Source of the DNA: Diphasiastrum complanatum | Lineage: Eukaryota > Streptophyta > Lycopodiopsida > Lycopodiales > Lycopodiaceae | DNA: 64,000 bases | Assembly: GCA_029204225.1 (NCBI GenBank) | Contig: CM055103.1 | Span: forward strand, 22,626,663-22,690,662 | Direction of reading: 5' to 3' | Shown here: positions 22,401 through 30,387 of the stretch, piece by piece | Layout: each line of letters opens with the position of its first letter | Numbering within the stretch: the stretch's first letter is position 1 | Program-made: the position numbers and the translations under genes | Notes under the pieces: generated by a model | Told to the model about the DNA's origin: nothing | The model's database searches: none | The model's input: the letters and a program-made list of their open reading frames with translations, nothing else

Positions 22401-25275
22401 GTGACACATGTCAGGGTTGACCGATCAAACATGACACATGTCGCATGCTCACTGGGACACTTGGTCCAGTAGTGTATGAGTGACACATGTCAGCCTACTC
22501 ACTTGCCTATGTGTCAGGGTATTGCCAAGTGGCAAGTTTTGACTGTGCATGGTTGGCCATGTGTCGAGATTTAGGAAGGGTTAGGGTTAAGGGGTGCTTG
22601 AGGATTGTGCATAAGTGAGCCTAGAGAGAGGCATTCCACATCATAATCTATGCAAGGTGGCAAGAAAGGTAAAGGAGTTGGTGCTTCGAAAGGCATAGGG
22701 CTATATGGTTGGCCTTAAGGCCAAAAAGGGTTCAGTGTCCTTTTTTATTGTCTCGAAAAGACCAAGAGCGCTGGCCAAGAGAGAGTCTATGTTTTGGACG
22801 CTTGGGGCAACATATGTCAAATAATGTCCACGAAACTAAATGTGCACCACGTATAATTGTCAAGTGGAAGAGATGAACGAGTTTTACTATGACGATGGTA
22901 GGGTTAAATTCATGCATGGCAAGCGAGATGTGCCTCTTGGGCCTTTAATCTCAACTACACAATTGCATAAGATACACTATGAGTACATGTATGTTTGCTT
23001 TTTGCATGTGTCTCCTAGTACTAGTGAGAGTAGCAGCATATGGCAAGTGCCAAGTAGTCCTAGAAGTGGTCTAGATCAAGAGATAAGGGAAGAGTTTGTG
23101 GACACGTCTATTTGCCATCTACATTGACTCCTTGAGGGAAGGCATGTAGCCTTTGAGAGCAAGTAGCTCAATTATTGCCCAGAAGGATTATCAAACTCAT
23201 GAAAAGGAGCTGTATGCCATAGTCTACATGTTGAAGGCACGGGGCGGTATTTGCAGGGATCTGAGTTTTATGTATATACACAAATTATGAAACATTAAAA
23301 TGCTTCGCTAATCACTTAAATTTGACAGGCTGACAAGCCAAATGAACTGCGATGATGAAAGCTTTTGGAAATATGGCATATGAGAGGAACTGAAAACCTT
23401 GTGGCTGATGCATTGTCTTGAATGATGTATCAAGTGTCATTTGTGGTCATTGAAAGCCAGATCTCTTGGCTCGTACTTACGTTCGATATACTAACGAGAA
23501 CGGTTTTGGTTAAAAGGAATGATAAAACTCTATTTCCAGCTTGTAAAGAGCCGCATAACAGGATTTGGTGGTTATCTCATGATACACCTACTGCTGGTCG
23601 TACTGGTGTGGATAGGACCTGTGTGTTGATCATGTGTAACTTTTGGTGGCCTAACCGAAAATAGCTGTTTATCATTATGTTACACATTGTTTGAAGTGTT
23701 AGTTTAATGTACCAGATGTCATTTGTCATCATTGAAAATGACCTATTGGCTGAGATAAGAAAGGCTCAATGGAAGGATCCTCTGTGTGAGAGAGTGAAGC
23801 AAGAGAGTGGCAGAGGTAGAACTTTACAGCAATAATTTAGCTGGTTTTGCAGAAAAATTGGAATGTTTAGCTTATTCGAGTAGATAGTATGATACTCATC
23901 TTTTGTAAAAAGGGATGAAGAAGTTCTACAAATCTATTTGAGGTGTGATTTTAGAGTGGACAAGAATATGCATAGAAATATTTCTACTTTTAATGGAATA
24001 TTCTGATGTGTCATCAATCTATCCTGTTTGATTGTATGAGTAAATCATACATTCTAAGCATGAATTTGCAAATTGTTTCTCAATGTCTTAGTCTTTACAA
24101 AGCTGGAAAACATAAGTATTTGAGAAGTGTGCTTGACATGGTTTATATTATTTTCAGGTATACCAACAGAAAAGGACAGTGAGGATGCACATGTTTGGCT
24201 GTCAAGTTTGAATGAGATCTGGTCACTGCTCACACCTCTTATTTTTTCTGACCATCCAAAAAGACCAGGAGATGAGGATCCAAAGACTCCTTCGAATGTT
24301 GTGCGCAATGTTATGGATATGAATGCCCAATATGGAAAATTGAATGCAGCGCTTGCGCTTGCAGGCAAATCTGTATGGGTGATGAATGTGGTGCCTACGA
24401 GTGGCCCAAATACACTCTCTGCTATTTACAGACGAGGCTTTTTAGGTGTCCTCCATGACTGGTATCTCTTCTTCCTCTAAGTATACCACTTGACACTCAT
24501 CAGGTCAGTGAAATGGTGGTGAATGCTCTTTTTGATAAATTGATAAGGTTGTACAGATTTTGAAAGGGTTTAAATGTAACATTTTGAAAATAGAATTAAT
24601 ATTCTGCTCCTTGGAGGCACCTGCTCCGGGTGCTTCAGGATAAGACAACTTCTGTGCTCCTAGAGACAGAACTGAAAGCTTTTGAGTGGTCAAGTTTTAT
24701 TGGTCGTTTAGTGTTGTAAGATTTTGGGCAAGGCTTACAGGTACATGTTTACAGGTGTGAAGCATTTCCAACGTATCCACGAACATATGATATGCTATAT
24801 GCCGCAAATATTCTTTCTCAAGAGTTACGACGTCGAGACGGATGCAAAATTCCTTCTTTGTTTCTAGAGATGGACCGTATCCTTCGACCTGAGGTATAAT
24901 CGGTGCTCTAGTTCTGCTGCTTGCTGTTGTAGAGAATTCTGCTTTGCAGATGAGTTGAAAGGCATGACAATCTCATACATGTATGCAAAATCTTGATGAA
25001 GTCTATATATATGTGGTTACAATAGGGATGCCATATAACAATAAAGACGCTCATGAATCCCAAAAAGATGTGGATAATAATGTATTTTAATGCGTGTTAC
25101 AGTTTTACTGATACTTCAAAGTCTGTAGGGTTGGATCCTACTTCAGGATGATGTCAAAAATATTGAGGAAGCTCGAGCTGCTGCTGCCCAGATGCAATGG
25201 GAAATGCGAGTGGTTGAAGTTGCAGGTGAGAGTGACCAAAGACTTTTAGTTTGCCAAAAGGGATGGAAAACTTGA
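5162..25275 (+). CDS. QUASIMODO-like (PMT4/PMT5-type) putative methyltransferase, 3' half in six exons
   Basis: Plant PMT proteins are Golgi type II membrane proteins with a SAM-dependent methyltransferase fold, thought to methylate pectin homogalacturonan; the QUASIMODO-like PMT4/5 branch fits best. Six exons are proposed: 5162-5384, 19126-19275, 19373-19410, 24158-24461, 24755-24893 and 25129-25275 (TGA). They total 1001 bp, or 332 residues plus stop, and every splice phase matches its partner. Diagnostic blocks are [17 protein letters not shown] in exon 1, YQPLQPCI in exon 2, [15 protein letters not shown] and [14 protein letters not shown] in exon 4, [13 protein letters not shown] and EMDRILRP in exon 5, and [12 protein letters not shown] at the C-terminus. 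The N-terminal half (transmembrane anchor and first SAM-binding motifs) was not found and presumably lies left of the window or in unrecognised exons. The introns are swollen by transposons (13.7 kb and 4.7 kb). The frame is open throughout, so the gene may be functional. Confidence 0.85.
6695..7691 (+). mobile_element. Degenerate Ty3/gypsy integrase core, C-terminus and chromodomain-like tail
   Basis: Across several frames one can read [12 protein letters not shown] (first catalytic Asp), [29 protein letters not shown] (catalytic Glu), [22 protein letters not shown], then [17 protein letters not shown] and finally [16 protein letters not shown], a chromodomain-type ending. The second catalytic Asp region is scrambled, and in-frame stops and frameshifts are numerous (for example TAG near 6997). 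The protein run ends at a purine-rich tract (gaggagggagagag) directly before a TGTT at 7692, so this is the 3' end of a chromodomain-bearing gypsy element lying inside the PMT intron. Confidence 0.8.
7692..7800 (+). repeat. Start of the gypsy 3' LTR
   Basis: tgttaggatccagtcatgga follows the polypurine tract of the preceding gypsy fragment and begins with the TG expected of an LTR. The right end is not identifiable because an oppositely oriented LTR fills the space up to 8222; the end coordinate given is nominal. Confidence 0.45.
7801..8222 (-). repeat. 3' LTR of an antisense gypsy element
   Basis: On the minus strand the LTR starts TGTCACATGTACTTTGAA at 8222, right after a GAGGAGGGAAGCGA polypurine tract. 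Its early part (AAATGGCTAAGCCAGCCTAT ... TTGTAAATTGCAATGTAAAT) is similar to plus-strand sequence near 22180-22240 and more distantly 20605-20635, so these are LTRs of one family. The distal end is uncertain. Confidence 0.5.
8223..8739 (-). mobile_element. Ty3/gypsy integrase C-terminal region
   Basis: A continuous minus-strand frame contains [16 protein letters not shown], the [14 protein letters not shown] block and [12 protein letters not shown]. These form the GPY/F-like module and linker that follow the integrase core in plant gypsy elements. The frame then runs into a polypurine tract (minus-strand GAGGAGGGAAGCGA) just before the LTR at 8222. At its 5' side (near 8740) it stops abruptly against an oppositely oriented copia fragment. 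The matching gag and protease lie at 9986-11259 on the same strand, so the intervening pol has been lost or displaced. Confidence 0.85.
8745..9795 (+). mobile_element. Ty1/copia protease tail, GAG-pre-integrase and integrase core
   Basis: The first block reads [20 protein letters not shown], then a GAG-pre-integrase region [18 protein letters not shown] with [14 protein letters not shown] (zinc-binding Cys pair). After a frameshift near 9210 come [18 protein letters not shown] and [13 protein letters not shown]. After a stop and small deletion near 9322-9345 the frame continues with [10 protein letters not shown] and [15 protein letters not shown] (second Asp and Glu of the DDE triad) and ends with [13 protein letters not shown]. 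The RT and RNase H are missing, as are both LTRs. Orientation is opposite to the gypsy pieces on either side. Confidence 0.9.
9986..10369 (-). mobile_element. Ty3/gypsy protease-region fragment
   Basis: The minus-strand frame reads [20 protein letters not shown], a decayed version of the retroviral-type aspartic protease motif FDTGASHNFI, followed by [13 protein letters not shown] (family DxVLGMDWL) and the linker [18 protein letters not shown]. The catalytic DTG has become DTK, so an active enzyme would not be expected. The gag of the same element lies just upstream on the same strand. Confidence 0.75.
10370..11259 (-). mobile_element. Ty3/gypsy gag, antisense, degenerate
   Basis: A start-like ATG at 11259 opens [20 protein letters not shown], a coiled-coil-like N-terminus, followed by [15 protein letters not shown] stop or frameshift leads to [20 protein letters not shown] and [12 protein letters not shown] (the A-x-x-W-W ... 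P-x-T-W-x-x-F-x-x-x-F signature of the retrotransposon gag domain). Frames shift again towards the protease. The same family's gag recurs on the plus strand near 21780-22010 ([16 protein letters not shown]). Confidence 0.8.
11260..11808. other. Probable gypsy leader/LTR sequence, no gene
   Basis: This lies upstream of the antisense gag and downstream in orientation of nothing recognisable. It is pyrimidine-rich on the plus strand. I see no domain, tRNA or clear LTR boundary. Confidence 0.3.
11809..12343 (+). pseudogene. Two-exon 3' tail of an unrecognised plant gene inside the PMT intron
   Basis: Exon 1 (11809-12056) follows a gtaaag acceptor and encodes [20 protein letters not shown], then an acidic, Pro/Tyr-rich segment ending near EWPPDSY. 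Exon 2 (12201-12343) follows ctctctacag, encodes [20 protein letters not shown] and onward, and ends TAA. The donor G|GTTATT leaves one base and the acceptor supplies two, so the frame is open through a 144-bp intron. The composition looks like a nuclear-protein C-terminus rather than a transposon. No upstream exon is visible, since gypsy sequence begins about 550 bp away. It may be a captured or transduplicated gene fragment, or a nested gene decapitated by insertion. I do not recognise the family. Confidence 0.45.
12497..12562. repeat. (TC)33 microsatellite
   Basis: Uninterrupted TC dinucleotide repeat of about 66 bp. Confidence 0.97.
12960..13740 (-). mobile_element. Ty3/gypsy RNase H and integrase zinc-finger fragment
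   Basis: Read on the minus strand from 13740 downward: a tether segment [17 protein letters not shown], then [16 protein letters not shown] and [17 protein letters not shown] with [10 protein letters not shown] (RNase H acidic residues in TDAS, KEL and TDH). After decayed sequence comes [20 protein letters not shown], the HHCC zinc-binding head of integrase. The Cys pair is altered. Several stops interrupt the frame. No LTR could be assigned. Confidence 0.85.
15039..15117. repeat. Foldback element with AACCCTAA-containing arms
   Basis: Two arms of about 36 bp are reverse complements of each other: cgttccggaaaaccctaacc on the left pairs with the right arm ending ggttagggttttccaaaatg, around a short centre near 15079. 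The arms contain the telomere-like word ccctaa, but this is a hairpin, not an array. Confidence 0.7.
16113..16587. mobile_element. hAT-like MITE with 8-bp target duplication
   Basis: The element at 16121-16579 (459 bp) begins CATAGAATC and ends GGTTCTATG, a near-perfect 9-bp terminal inverted repeat. It is flanked on both sides by the direct repeat ATTGCAAG (16113-16120 and 16580-16587). An 8-bp duplication is the hallmark of hAT superfamily insertion. Subterminal regions are packed with GAACCGT/ACGGTTC words in both orientations, for example CACGGTTCTGAGAACCGT on the left matched by CACGGTTCCCAGAACCGT on the right arm. The interior is AT-rich and carries an (AG)n microsatellite. There is no coding capacity, so it would need a transposase supplied in trans. 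Confidence 0.8.
16362..16426. repeat. (AG)32 microsatellite
   Basis: Uninterrupted AG dinucleotide repeat within the hAT-like MITE. Confidence 0.97.
16926..17116. repeat. Foldback element with GC-rich arms and T-run/A-run centre
   Basis: The left arm gggacccggacgcg...cgtccgcgtcc runs into a T-tract (about 16973-16986). An A-tract (about 17041-17052) then leads to a right arm ...gtcggacgcggacg... ending ggaccc. The outer GGGACCC/GGACCC ends and the inner CGTCCGCGTCC words are inverted repeats of each other. The strong local GC rise in AT-rich surroundings marks it as a discrete insertion. No target duplication was identified. Confidence 0.65.
17330..17790. repeat. Cluster of inverted GCATTCTGGAA-type words
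   Basis: Words such as gcgttctggaatgc, gcattctgga, cattccgg and cgttccgg occur repeatedly in both orientations and end in a T-tract near 17767. A related word (gcgttccggg / gcgttctggaacgg) sits beside a T-run at 18211-18280. This looks like a decayed foldback element family; boundaries are uncertain. Confidence 0.5.
17457..17484. repeat. 28-bp perfect palindrome
   Basis: The 28 bases are exactly self-complementary, with core cagtggatcatgatccactg. The palindrome opens a longer unit (aaaaacattccgg follows) that recurs in altered form at about 17699-17745 and about 13968-14010. Confidence 0.9.
17976..18018. repeat. Short GCTTAT hexamer repeat
   Basis: Three tandem gcttat units and a fourth nearby copy. 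Confidence 0.7.
19126..19275 (+). CDS. PMT gene exon (YQPLQPCI block)
   Basis: The acceptor cccacag|G has the phase needed by the donor at 5384. The exon encodes [20 protein letters not shown], matching the PMT segment that follows CYSSR (..CxxxxDxxAxWYxPLxPCI). The 3' boundary was set at the GTGACA donor after GGCAA because it precedes an in-frame TGA and gives the phase needed by the next exon; the last 25 residues are not clearly conserved. Confidence 0.7.
19373..19410 (+). CDS. Candidate 38-bp PMT micro-exon
   Basis: It is bounded by tttccag and GTAGAT. Its phases (one base in, one base out) are exactly what is needed to join the 19275 donor to the 24158 acceptor, and the frame across it is open. 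There is little recognisable conservation in the 12 residues, so the call rests on splice consensus and phase. Confidence 0.4.
20006..20300. repeat. Foldback element with CAGAAACACGTTTCTG-type arms
   Basis: The left arm (ccagaaacacatttctgaaa ... tttctgagaaacgta) ends in an A14 run. A T9 run opens a right arm with gattctcagaatcgcgtttc and cccagaaacacgtttctggg. The arms are imperfect reverse complements and are themselves built of small palindromes. The architecture matches the element at 16926-17116. It lies in the intron between 19411 and 24157. Confidence 0.6.
20560..20934 (+). repeat. 5' LTR and primer binding site of a gypsy element
   Basis: The sequence atggcttcgtcaccagtggt at about 20607 and gggacacttggttgatcaaa near 20763 resemble parts of the LTR-like block at 22117-22600. 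It ends near 20918 and is followed by ttggtatcatagtggtgg, a slightly altered initiator-tRNA(Met) primer binding site (consensus TGGTATCAGAGC). The left end is not fixed precisely. Confidence 0.5.
20935..21569 (+). other. Untranslated leader of the gypsy element
   Basis: It lies between the primer binding site and the gag-like sequence. No open frame of note; a 62-codon frame at 21098-21286 has no recognisable homology. Confidence 0.35.
21570..22090 (+). mobile_element. Ty3/gypsy gag, degenerate
   Basis: Fragments in shifting frames read [19 protein letters not shown] and [20 protein letters not shown]. They match the antisense gag at 10695-11259 ([34 protein letters not shown]), so both belong to one family. 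Stops interrupt the frame and the pol region is missing before the LTR-like sequence at 22117. Confidence 0.75.
22117..22600 (+). repeat. Gypsy LTR containing an internal tandem duplication
   Basis: TGTTACAGC at 22117 follows a tract comparable to the polypurine region of the antisense copy at 8222. The block aaaatggctaagtcaccggc ... tttgtaacagaaatgtaaat matches both the minus-strand LTR ending at 8222 and the 20560-20918 LTR. The right end is uncertain. Confidence 0.5.
22341..22495. repeat. Two tandem copies of a 75-80 bp unit
   Basis: Copies at about 22341-22414 and 22416-22495 share gctcactgggacacttggtc and tgagtgacacatgtcag. Each begins with a tgacacGTGtca-like palindrome. A degenerate third relative occurs at 20755-20795 in the 5' LTR. 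Confidence 0.75.
22650..23700 (+). mobile_element. Ty3/gypsy pol remnants: protease-RT linker, RNase H, integrase head
   Basis: Pieces in different frames are: [20 protein letters not shown] with [11 protein letters not shown] (the linker before RT, like [11 protein letters not shown] in the antisense copy); [21 protein letters not shown] and ENLVADALS (RNase H); and [15 protein letters not shown]...FWWPNRK (integrase HHCC head). RT itself is absent. It lies in the intron between 19411 and 24157, and the next exon begins about 450 bp downstream. Confidence 0.75.
24158..24461 (+). CDS. PMT gene exon ([15 protein letters not shown] block)
   Basis: The acceptor is attttcag|GT and the donor CATGACTG|GTATCT. 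It encodes [54 protein letters not shown] and GFLGVLHDW, the most conserved stretch of the PMT4/PMT5 (QUASIMODO-like) branch. The 'DMNA.YG..NAAL' and 'WVMNVVP' motifs form part of the second half of the methyltransferase fold. The trailing TG joins the next exon to give Trp-Cys. Confidence 0.93.
24755..24893 (+). CDS. PMT gene exon ([14 protein letters not shown] block)
   Basis: Acceptor tttacag|G, donor CCTGAG|GTATAA. It encodes [20 protein letters not shown] and [11 protein letters not shown], matching the family's C-E[13 protein letters not shown] segment and [11 protein letters not shown]. Confidence 0.93.
25129..25275 (+). CDS. PMT gene terminal coding exon
   Basis: Acceptor gtctgtag|GGT. 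It encodes [32 protein letters not shown] and [13 protein letters not shown], then TGA at 25273-25275. The DQRLLVCQK ending is diagnostic for PMT4/PMT5-like proteins. Confidence 0.92.
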   Translation, partial: GWILLQDDVKNIEEARAAAAQMQWEMRVVEVAGESDQRLLVCQKGWKT

Positions 25276-27840
25276 TTTTCCTTTCTTTCAGTGCTGTTGA
25301 GTCTATAACCATCTGTGCAGTTGCGGCAGTATCTTCTTCTCATTCATATCTTTTCTAAGTTGGATGCAATTCAAATGCTAGCTGCATATTTCGGAAATTC
25401 TTCATCTGTTAAGGATTAATGTTTCCTTGCTGCATTCATGAAAACATATCATCAAGGCTAAGAATCAGTTCCATATCCAGATGTTTGATGTCAGACTCGT
25501 GACTGTGTTGTTAACAAATCTAATGCCGGTATAAAGTGTTTTGGTTGCTCTTTAGTGCTTTGCTGGATATGATATTATAGCTTCATTGTTTCAAAGAGCC
25601 TAACTATACACTAAGTGACCTCTTTAAAGCTTTAACCGACTAATTGCTGTCCTAAGGGTTTTAACTCAAAAAGCTGCCTTCTGTTGTGAAAATATATCTG
25701 CAAAGTATTTCTAAAGAACCAGTACAATAGTGTCTGCGAATCACTGTATTTGTAGTGCTGGTGACTTGTTCTTGTCAAAGTAGCTCTTGTGGCAAGTGTA
25801 GGACATGCAAATGGCTGTAGCAGGTTATTCCGGGGGGCAGACATATTCTTTTGAATTTCAAAATTTCTGCTTGCTACATAAAATGTAAATTAACCTGCAA
25901 GGATGGCTTATATACCTTTTCTAAGTTTACTCCACTTATTTCAAGCTCTCCTGATTTTGAAGTACAGGTTTTGATGGTGTTCTATGAGTAATCATTGAAT
26001 TGTCATCATCTTGATCGCTCACCACTTAAAGCTTCAGAGTTTTTGCTGAAGTAAGTTAAACAGTTACAGTAATTTGTGGAAATTAGGTCGTTGAGAGCAT
26101 TTCAGTGCATAACATGCATTGTTAAACTTTTCTCATTGTGTAGCACCTCTTAACCTCTACACTAATATGATAGTAAGGCATTCCCTATGTCTACCTAGTT
26201 AATTTCAAGTTTAAAACCAGAGTGTTCACACTTAATCAGCAAAAATACTTCCGCAACAATTCTAGTACCTGCAAAGTTTCAAGAGTACGAAACTAATCTA
26301 AGAAGACTTGGCTCCTCTGAATTCAAATTGTTACTCTTCTTTTTGAGATGATGATAAGAAGACAGAAGATTGCTCCTAGCTATCATTCTTCCTAGAAAAG
26401 CACAATCACTTCTTTTACCAGGATATGAGACATAGTACACACAATCATCTAAAGTGAAGAAGGTAGCTAAGATCCTTTTCACATTCTTTTAGCCTTCCAG
26501 AGTATCTCTCGTAGGACTTGATTTTTTTCATTAAATCAAGCAAGCGTGATTCAACAATTCTACAAGATGCACACAAATATTTGCATTTATAACTCCATTT
26601 TCAAAATTCATGTCTGGCAAGTTTATGGGAGAGGAGGAAGCAGAGCTAGAGGGTGCTAAAACGGATGGTAGAGAAAATAGGGGGAATGAAGGGGAAAGCT
26701 TTGCTATTTCCGTGCTCAGGGATGATGGGGGGAAAACGGAAGCCAATGTGGTTACTAGAGTAACCAGCACGGTGAAGACATGAGGCAAGAAAGAAAAATG
26801 GATAGTTACCGCAGAAGAGAAAGAAGCAAGGCCCTGAGGGCTCTTGCCTTTGCAAGGTCATACTTAGGAGAAAGTGGCAATAAAGAAGACACATACAAGG
26901 GAAAGGAAAGGTATTCAGACTGCCAAAAGAACATGGAGGACTGCCTGGTCAACTCAGAGGCTTTACGCTTATCTTTGGAAAATCTCCCTCCCCACCGCTG
27001 GAGAAAGATCGTCTCTCAACCCCGCTCCGCATGAACTATAGCAAGAAGCTGAGCGGATGCCCCCGACCAAGAAATGTTAGGCAGACACCCTCAAAGCAGC
27101 AGTGCTCATCACTCATCATCAATCATCATCCGGCAGTCAAAAGGCCAGGTGAAAAAACTTCCAGCAGCTTGGAGGTATCCTTGCAAGAACCGACATTATG
27201 GGGTGCAATTTTCAAGCCAATCTCTTGAGCATGGTGCAAGTTAGGAAAGCTCGCAACAACTTGATGATGGAGATGAGGTATAGAATAGAAATTATATGAG
27301 TGATAGCAAATTTCTCACATTGAGGTAGCTTGCTTCATGGGATGTCCACCCCTTTAATGATGGTATGAGATCATTTATTAGCAATCAGTCAAGGGTGTTG
27401 GCTCAATTGGTTATCTTGAAATCCAAAGTTTCTTTGGTCTCAAGTTCCCGCCTCTCCTTGGAAACCAAGAAGCATTTATTAGCAATCAATGGGGCAGGCA
27501 ATGGGGCAGGCTTCAGGTTAATATCATATTTTCTGAAGCTCTTTGTAGGGGACTCTAACTGGTGTTAAGAGAATTTTCCGTCTAATCCCAATGTATACCA
27601 GGGGAATCCTACAACTGTTTTACGTCGAGGACTTCGTAATTGACGACAACTCAAGGCAGAAAATCTTTGGCTGAATCCATCTGCCTCTATTTCCCTCTGG
27701 CATGAAATGCATGCTTCAAATCATCTTATCAAATTTGGGACAAGTCATCTTAATTCTGACTTACAAGGTTCACCAACCCTTGCCTCACATTAAGGCTTGT
27801 ATGGTATGCATTTATATTATTCAAACAGTCTCCCAATCAT
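25276..27840. other. Downstream flank of PMT; no recognised gene
   Basis: The first few hundred bases are presumably 3' UTR. Short frames occur at 26531-26788 (minus, with a hydrophobic N-terminus) and 26780-27228 (plus, Lys/Arg-rich), but neither matches a family I know and they overlap each other. A phrase tttattagcaatca is repeated near 27373 and 27476. Confidence 0.4.
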
Positions 27841-29136
27841 GTGAATATTCAGTGGATGTTTCGATTGCCTTTAACTCTGTTTCTAGAGCTGCGATCTTTC
27901 GGGAGCTCCGGGCGGCTGGTGGTGAGTTGGCTCAGCTTATCCCTTTTGTGCGGTTGTTCTATGCTACTGAGACTCCGCTCTTTTACAATCACCGTGTGCG
28001 CTTTGGGGTCTGCAGCAGGTACTCTCAGAGTGATTCTTTGGGTGGTCCTCTTTTTGCTCTGGCTCATTTCCGTGCACTTCGAGCTTCAGCTGAGGCCTTT
28101 CCCTCCTGCTTATTTCCTTCGGTTGCTGATGACACTCATATTGTTGGTCCTGCTCCTATGGTGCTCCTCACATTTCAACATTTCTCTGAGCAGTTGGCTT
28201 CTCTTGGTTTGTCTATTCAACCTCGCAAGTGTTCAGTGTGGTCTCCAGCAGGTCTTCCTTGGACTTTGTTCCTTCTCCAGGTTTCCTTGTTCCTTCGGAT
28301 GGCATTCGCATTCTGGGTGTTCCTTTTGGATCTGCTTCCTTCAGCTCTGCTTTTCTTGGTGAGGCTCTCCAGGAGGATGTTGCTCATTCTGATCTGCTTC
28401 CCCGGTTGGGCGACACTCAGGTCGTGTTTGGCATCTTGGCATCCTGCTTTATCCAGCGTCCTTCTTATTTGCTGCGCATTTTCCCCCCTACTCAGGACTT
28501 TGTGCATTTTTTCTCTTCCTTTGACAGCTCTGTTATGGATGTTTTTGGCCGCCTTCTAGGCCCAGGTTCTTTGATGGTGTGGAGATCCTTTCAGCTCAGA
28601 ACCAGGCTCGGTTACCCATTTCTTGTGGAGGTGTGGGTCTCCTCAATACGGTTTCTTCTGCACCTGCAGCTTTTCTTGGGAGCTGGGCTCTTGTCGCCCT
28701 TGCTTTGTCTTCTCGGTTCCTTTCTGACTGTCGCCCTCTCTTGGCGGACTGCATTGCTCATGTGGATTGCGGTTCTCTGCCTTTTCAGCACTTCCTCATC
28801 GCTGCGCGAGAGCTGCTCCCCCTCTCTGCCCAAGCTTGTCTTCCCCCTTTTGAGCAACTCTTCGCTTTCAGCTCAGATCACCTGCAAGAGACCCTCTTGG
28901 AGCACGTGCACAAGCAAACCCTTTCCAGCATGCTCTCTGAGGCTCCTTCGGCGTTGCATCGAGCTCGACTTCTTTTTTATGTGGGTCCAGGTGTGGGGGC
29001 TTGGTTGTCAGCTCGGCCTGTCATTCTTTCCCTTCGGTTGTCCTCGGCCATCTTCAGCACGGCTCTTCGTTTTCGCTTGGGGCTACCTCATCCTTCGGTT
29101 TTGGATCTCTCCAGGTGTGTTTGTGGTCACCCTATT
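27841..29136 (+). mobile_element. LINE-like (non-LTR) reverse transcriptase, 5'-truncated, first segment
   Basis: Three frames read in succession (shifts near 28262 and 28570). The first gives YSVDVSIAFNSVSRAAIFRE, SLGGPLFALAHFRALRASA (a decayed RQGDPLGGPLF motif), SVADDTHIVGP (the xADD catalytic pair) and LSIQPRKCSVWSP. The second gives GIRILGVPFGSASF, EALQEDVAHSDLLPRLGDTQ and CFIQRPSYLLRIFPP. The third gives ARLPISCGGVGLLN and continues to a CVCGHP motif at 29116-29133, where the chromovirus insertion interrupts it. The fingers/palm order and 'GDPLGG' style fit non-LTR elements. The 5' end starts abruptly near 27850, as expected from LINE 5' truncation. GC content is clearly higher than in the flanks. 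Confidence 0.85.
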
Positions 29137-29489
29137 TGTTACGAGCACGTGACCAGTGCCGAACCCTAGAGAACAAGGCTAGATACCATAGTTAGGGTCG
29201 TGTCCAACATACACGACCAACAGGGCATGACAGTGTGAGTAGTGTGCCCTAGCACGGTCCATAGCCATGGCGGGCCTAACACAGTCTAGGGACCCTGTTA
29301 GCAGGATAAGGCCCCACGTTGGGTTCCGACGTGCAGTCGGCCACGTCAGTGCCACGTGGCCGACACTTGGCAGATGCATGCTACCAGTCCTCACACTGGG
29401 CTAGGAGGGGCTTACTCTATATCAGGAAGTAGGCAATGTTGGGTGGATTAGTTAGTGTTTGCTCTACTGTGGTGTTAGGATCTATTACA
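29137..29489 (+). repeat. 5' LTR of the nested chromovirus
   Basis: It starts tgttacgagcacgtgaccag and ends ggatctattaca. Near-identical sequence forms the 3' LTR at 32140-32497 and the LTR at 40941-41297. A TATA-like tactctatatcagg lies near 29411. Confidence 0.95.
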
Positions 29490-29490
29490 C

Positions 29491-29503
29491 TGGTATTAGA
29501 GCC
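29491..29503 (+). promoter_or_regulatory. Primer binding site (initiator tRNA-Met)
   Basis: tggtattagagcc, one change from the canonical TGGTATCAGAGCC that is intact in the sister copy at 41299. Confidence 0.85.
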
Positions 29504-30387
29504 ATCTTCATCTTTGGGAGCTATGTAGCAGCAGTAGAGAAAGCTATCAAAAGATAGGAAATATTTCTCAGATTCTCAGAAAAGCATAGAGGAGGAGAAT
29601 CGTTGTAGGAACAGCTTTCAAATCTTTGAATTTTGCTGAGAATTCATAGTAGTAGGAAGTAAAATTCCTTGTACAGATAACTCGCTTGAAAGGCAGCTAT
29701 CCATCTCTGATTTCAGAGATCTATTTTCTGATTTCTGAGCGGGTTTGAGACAGCAGTATGGGGAGCAGATCCATCGCTGTAAACGTAGCCTTCATTTCTG
29801 AATTTCGTGTGGAATTTTGAGTAGATCAGAGCGAGTTTTAGTCTGAAATTTAGTAGCAGGGCCAACGCTGGACAGAGAAGAGAAAGGGTGAAGTTTCATC
29901 CCTAAGGTTTGTAAATTTCAGAAGTTTGGGTATCAAACTTTCTTGCTACAGACCAGCGACCAACCAGCTGAAGCCAAATCAGAAATTCAAATGAGTTTTG
30001 GGCCTTAAATTTCAGAAAATCCGGCCAGATTGGTTGCTGTCCAATCAGCGAGGGCAGGGACTTCAAATTTCTAGATTTTCTTTTGCATTTTTCGGGTCTT
30101 TACTCGATTTGTTGGAGCCCCGCGTCTGCAATCAGATCAGCGACCAATTCTACTCAGGAAACCGGAAATTTTGGTACCATTTTGGACCCTCAAACTGGGA
30201 TTTTCCGGGATAGCAGGTCTAAAATTTTGGGTGGAAGAGCTGAGAGGGTTCCTCTTCGTATTTTCTTTGGAAGTACAGTCCTCAGAAACAACTAAGTCTT
30301 CTTTCCCTCTTTGTACAGTTATAAATTAGTCTTTTTGGCTCTCTTTTTTGAAAGGAAACGTCAGACCATCTTTTTCTAGCTTTGAAA
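29504..30387 (+). other. Chromovirus untranslated leader
   Basis: About 880 bp between the primer binding site and the first gag ATG (30388). It is similar throughout to 41312-42202 in the sister copy, including recurring words such as ccagcgac and gccagcgctggacag. No long frame is present in either copy, so it is probably the packaging/untranslated leader. Confidence 0.7.

Noticed and set aside
28217-28857. Minus-strand frames opposite the LINE-like reverse transcriptase
   Set aside because: They are shadows of the GC-rich plus-strand coding sequence; their translations have no domain.
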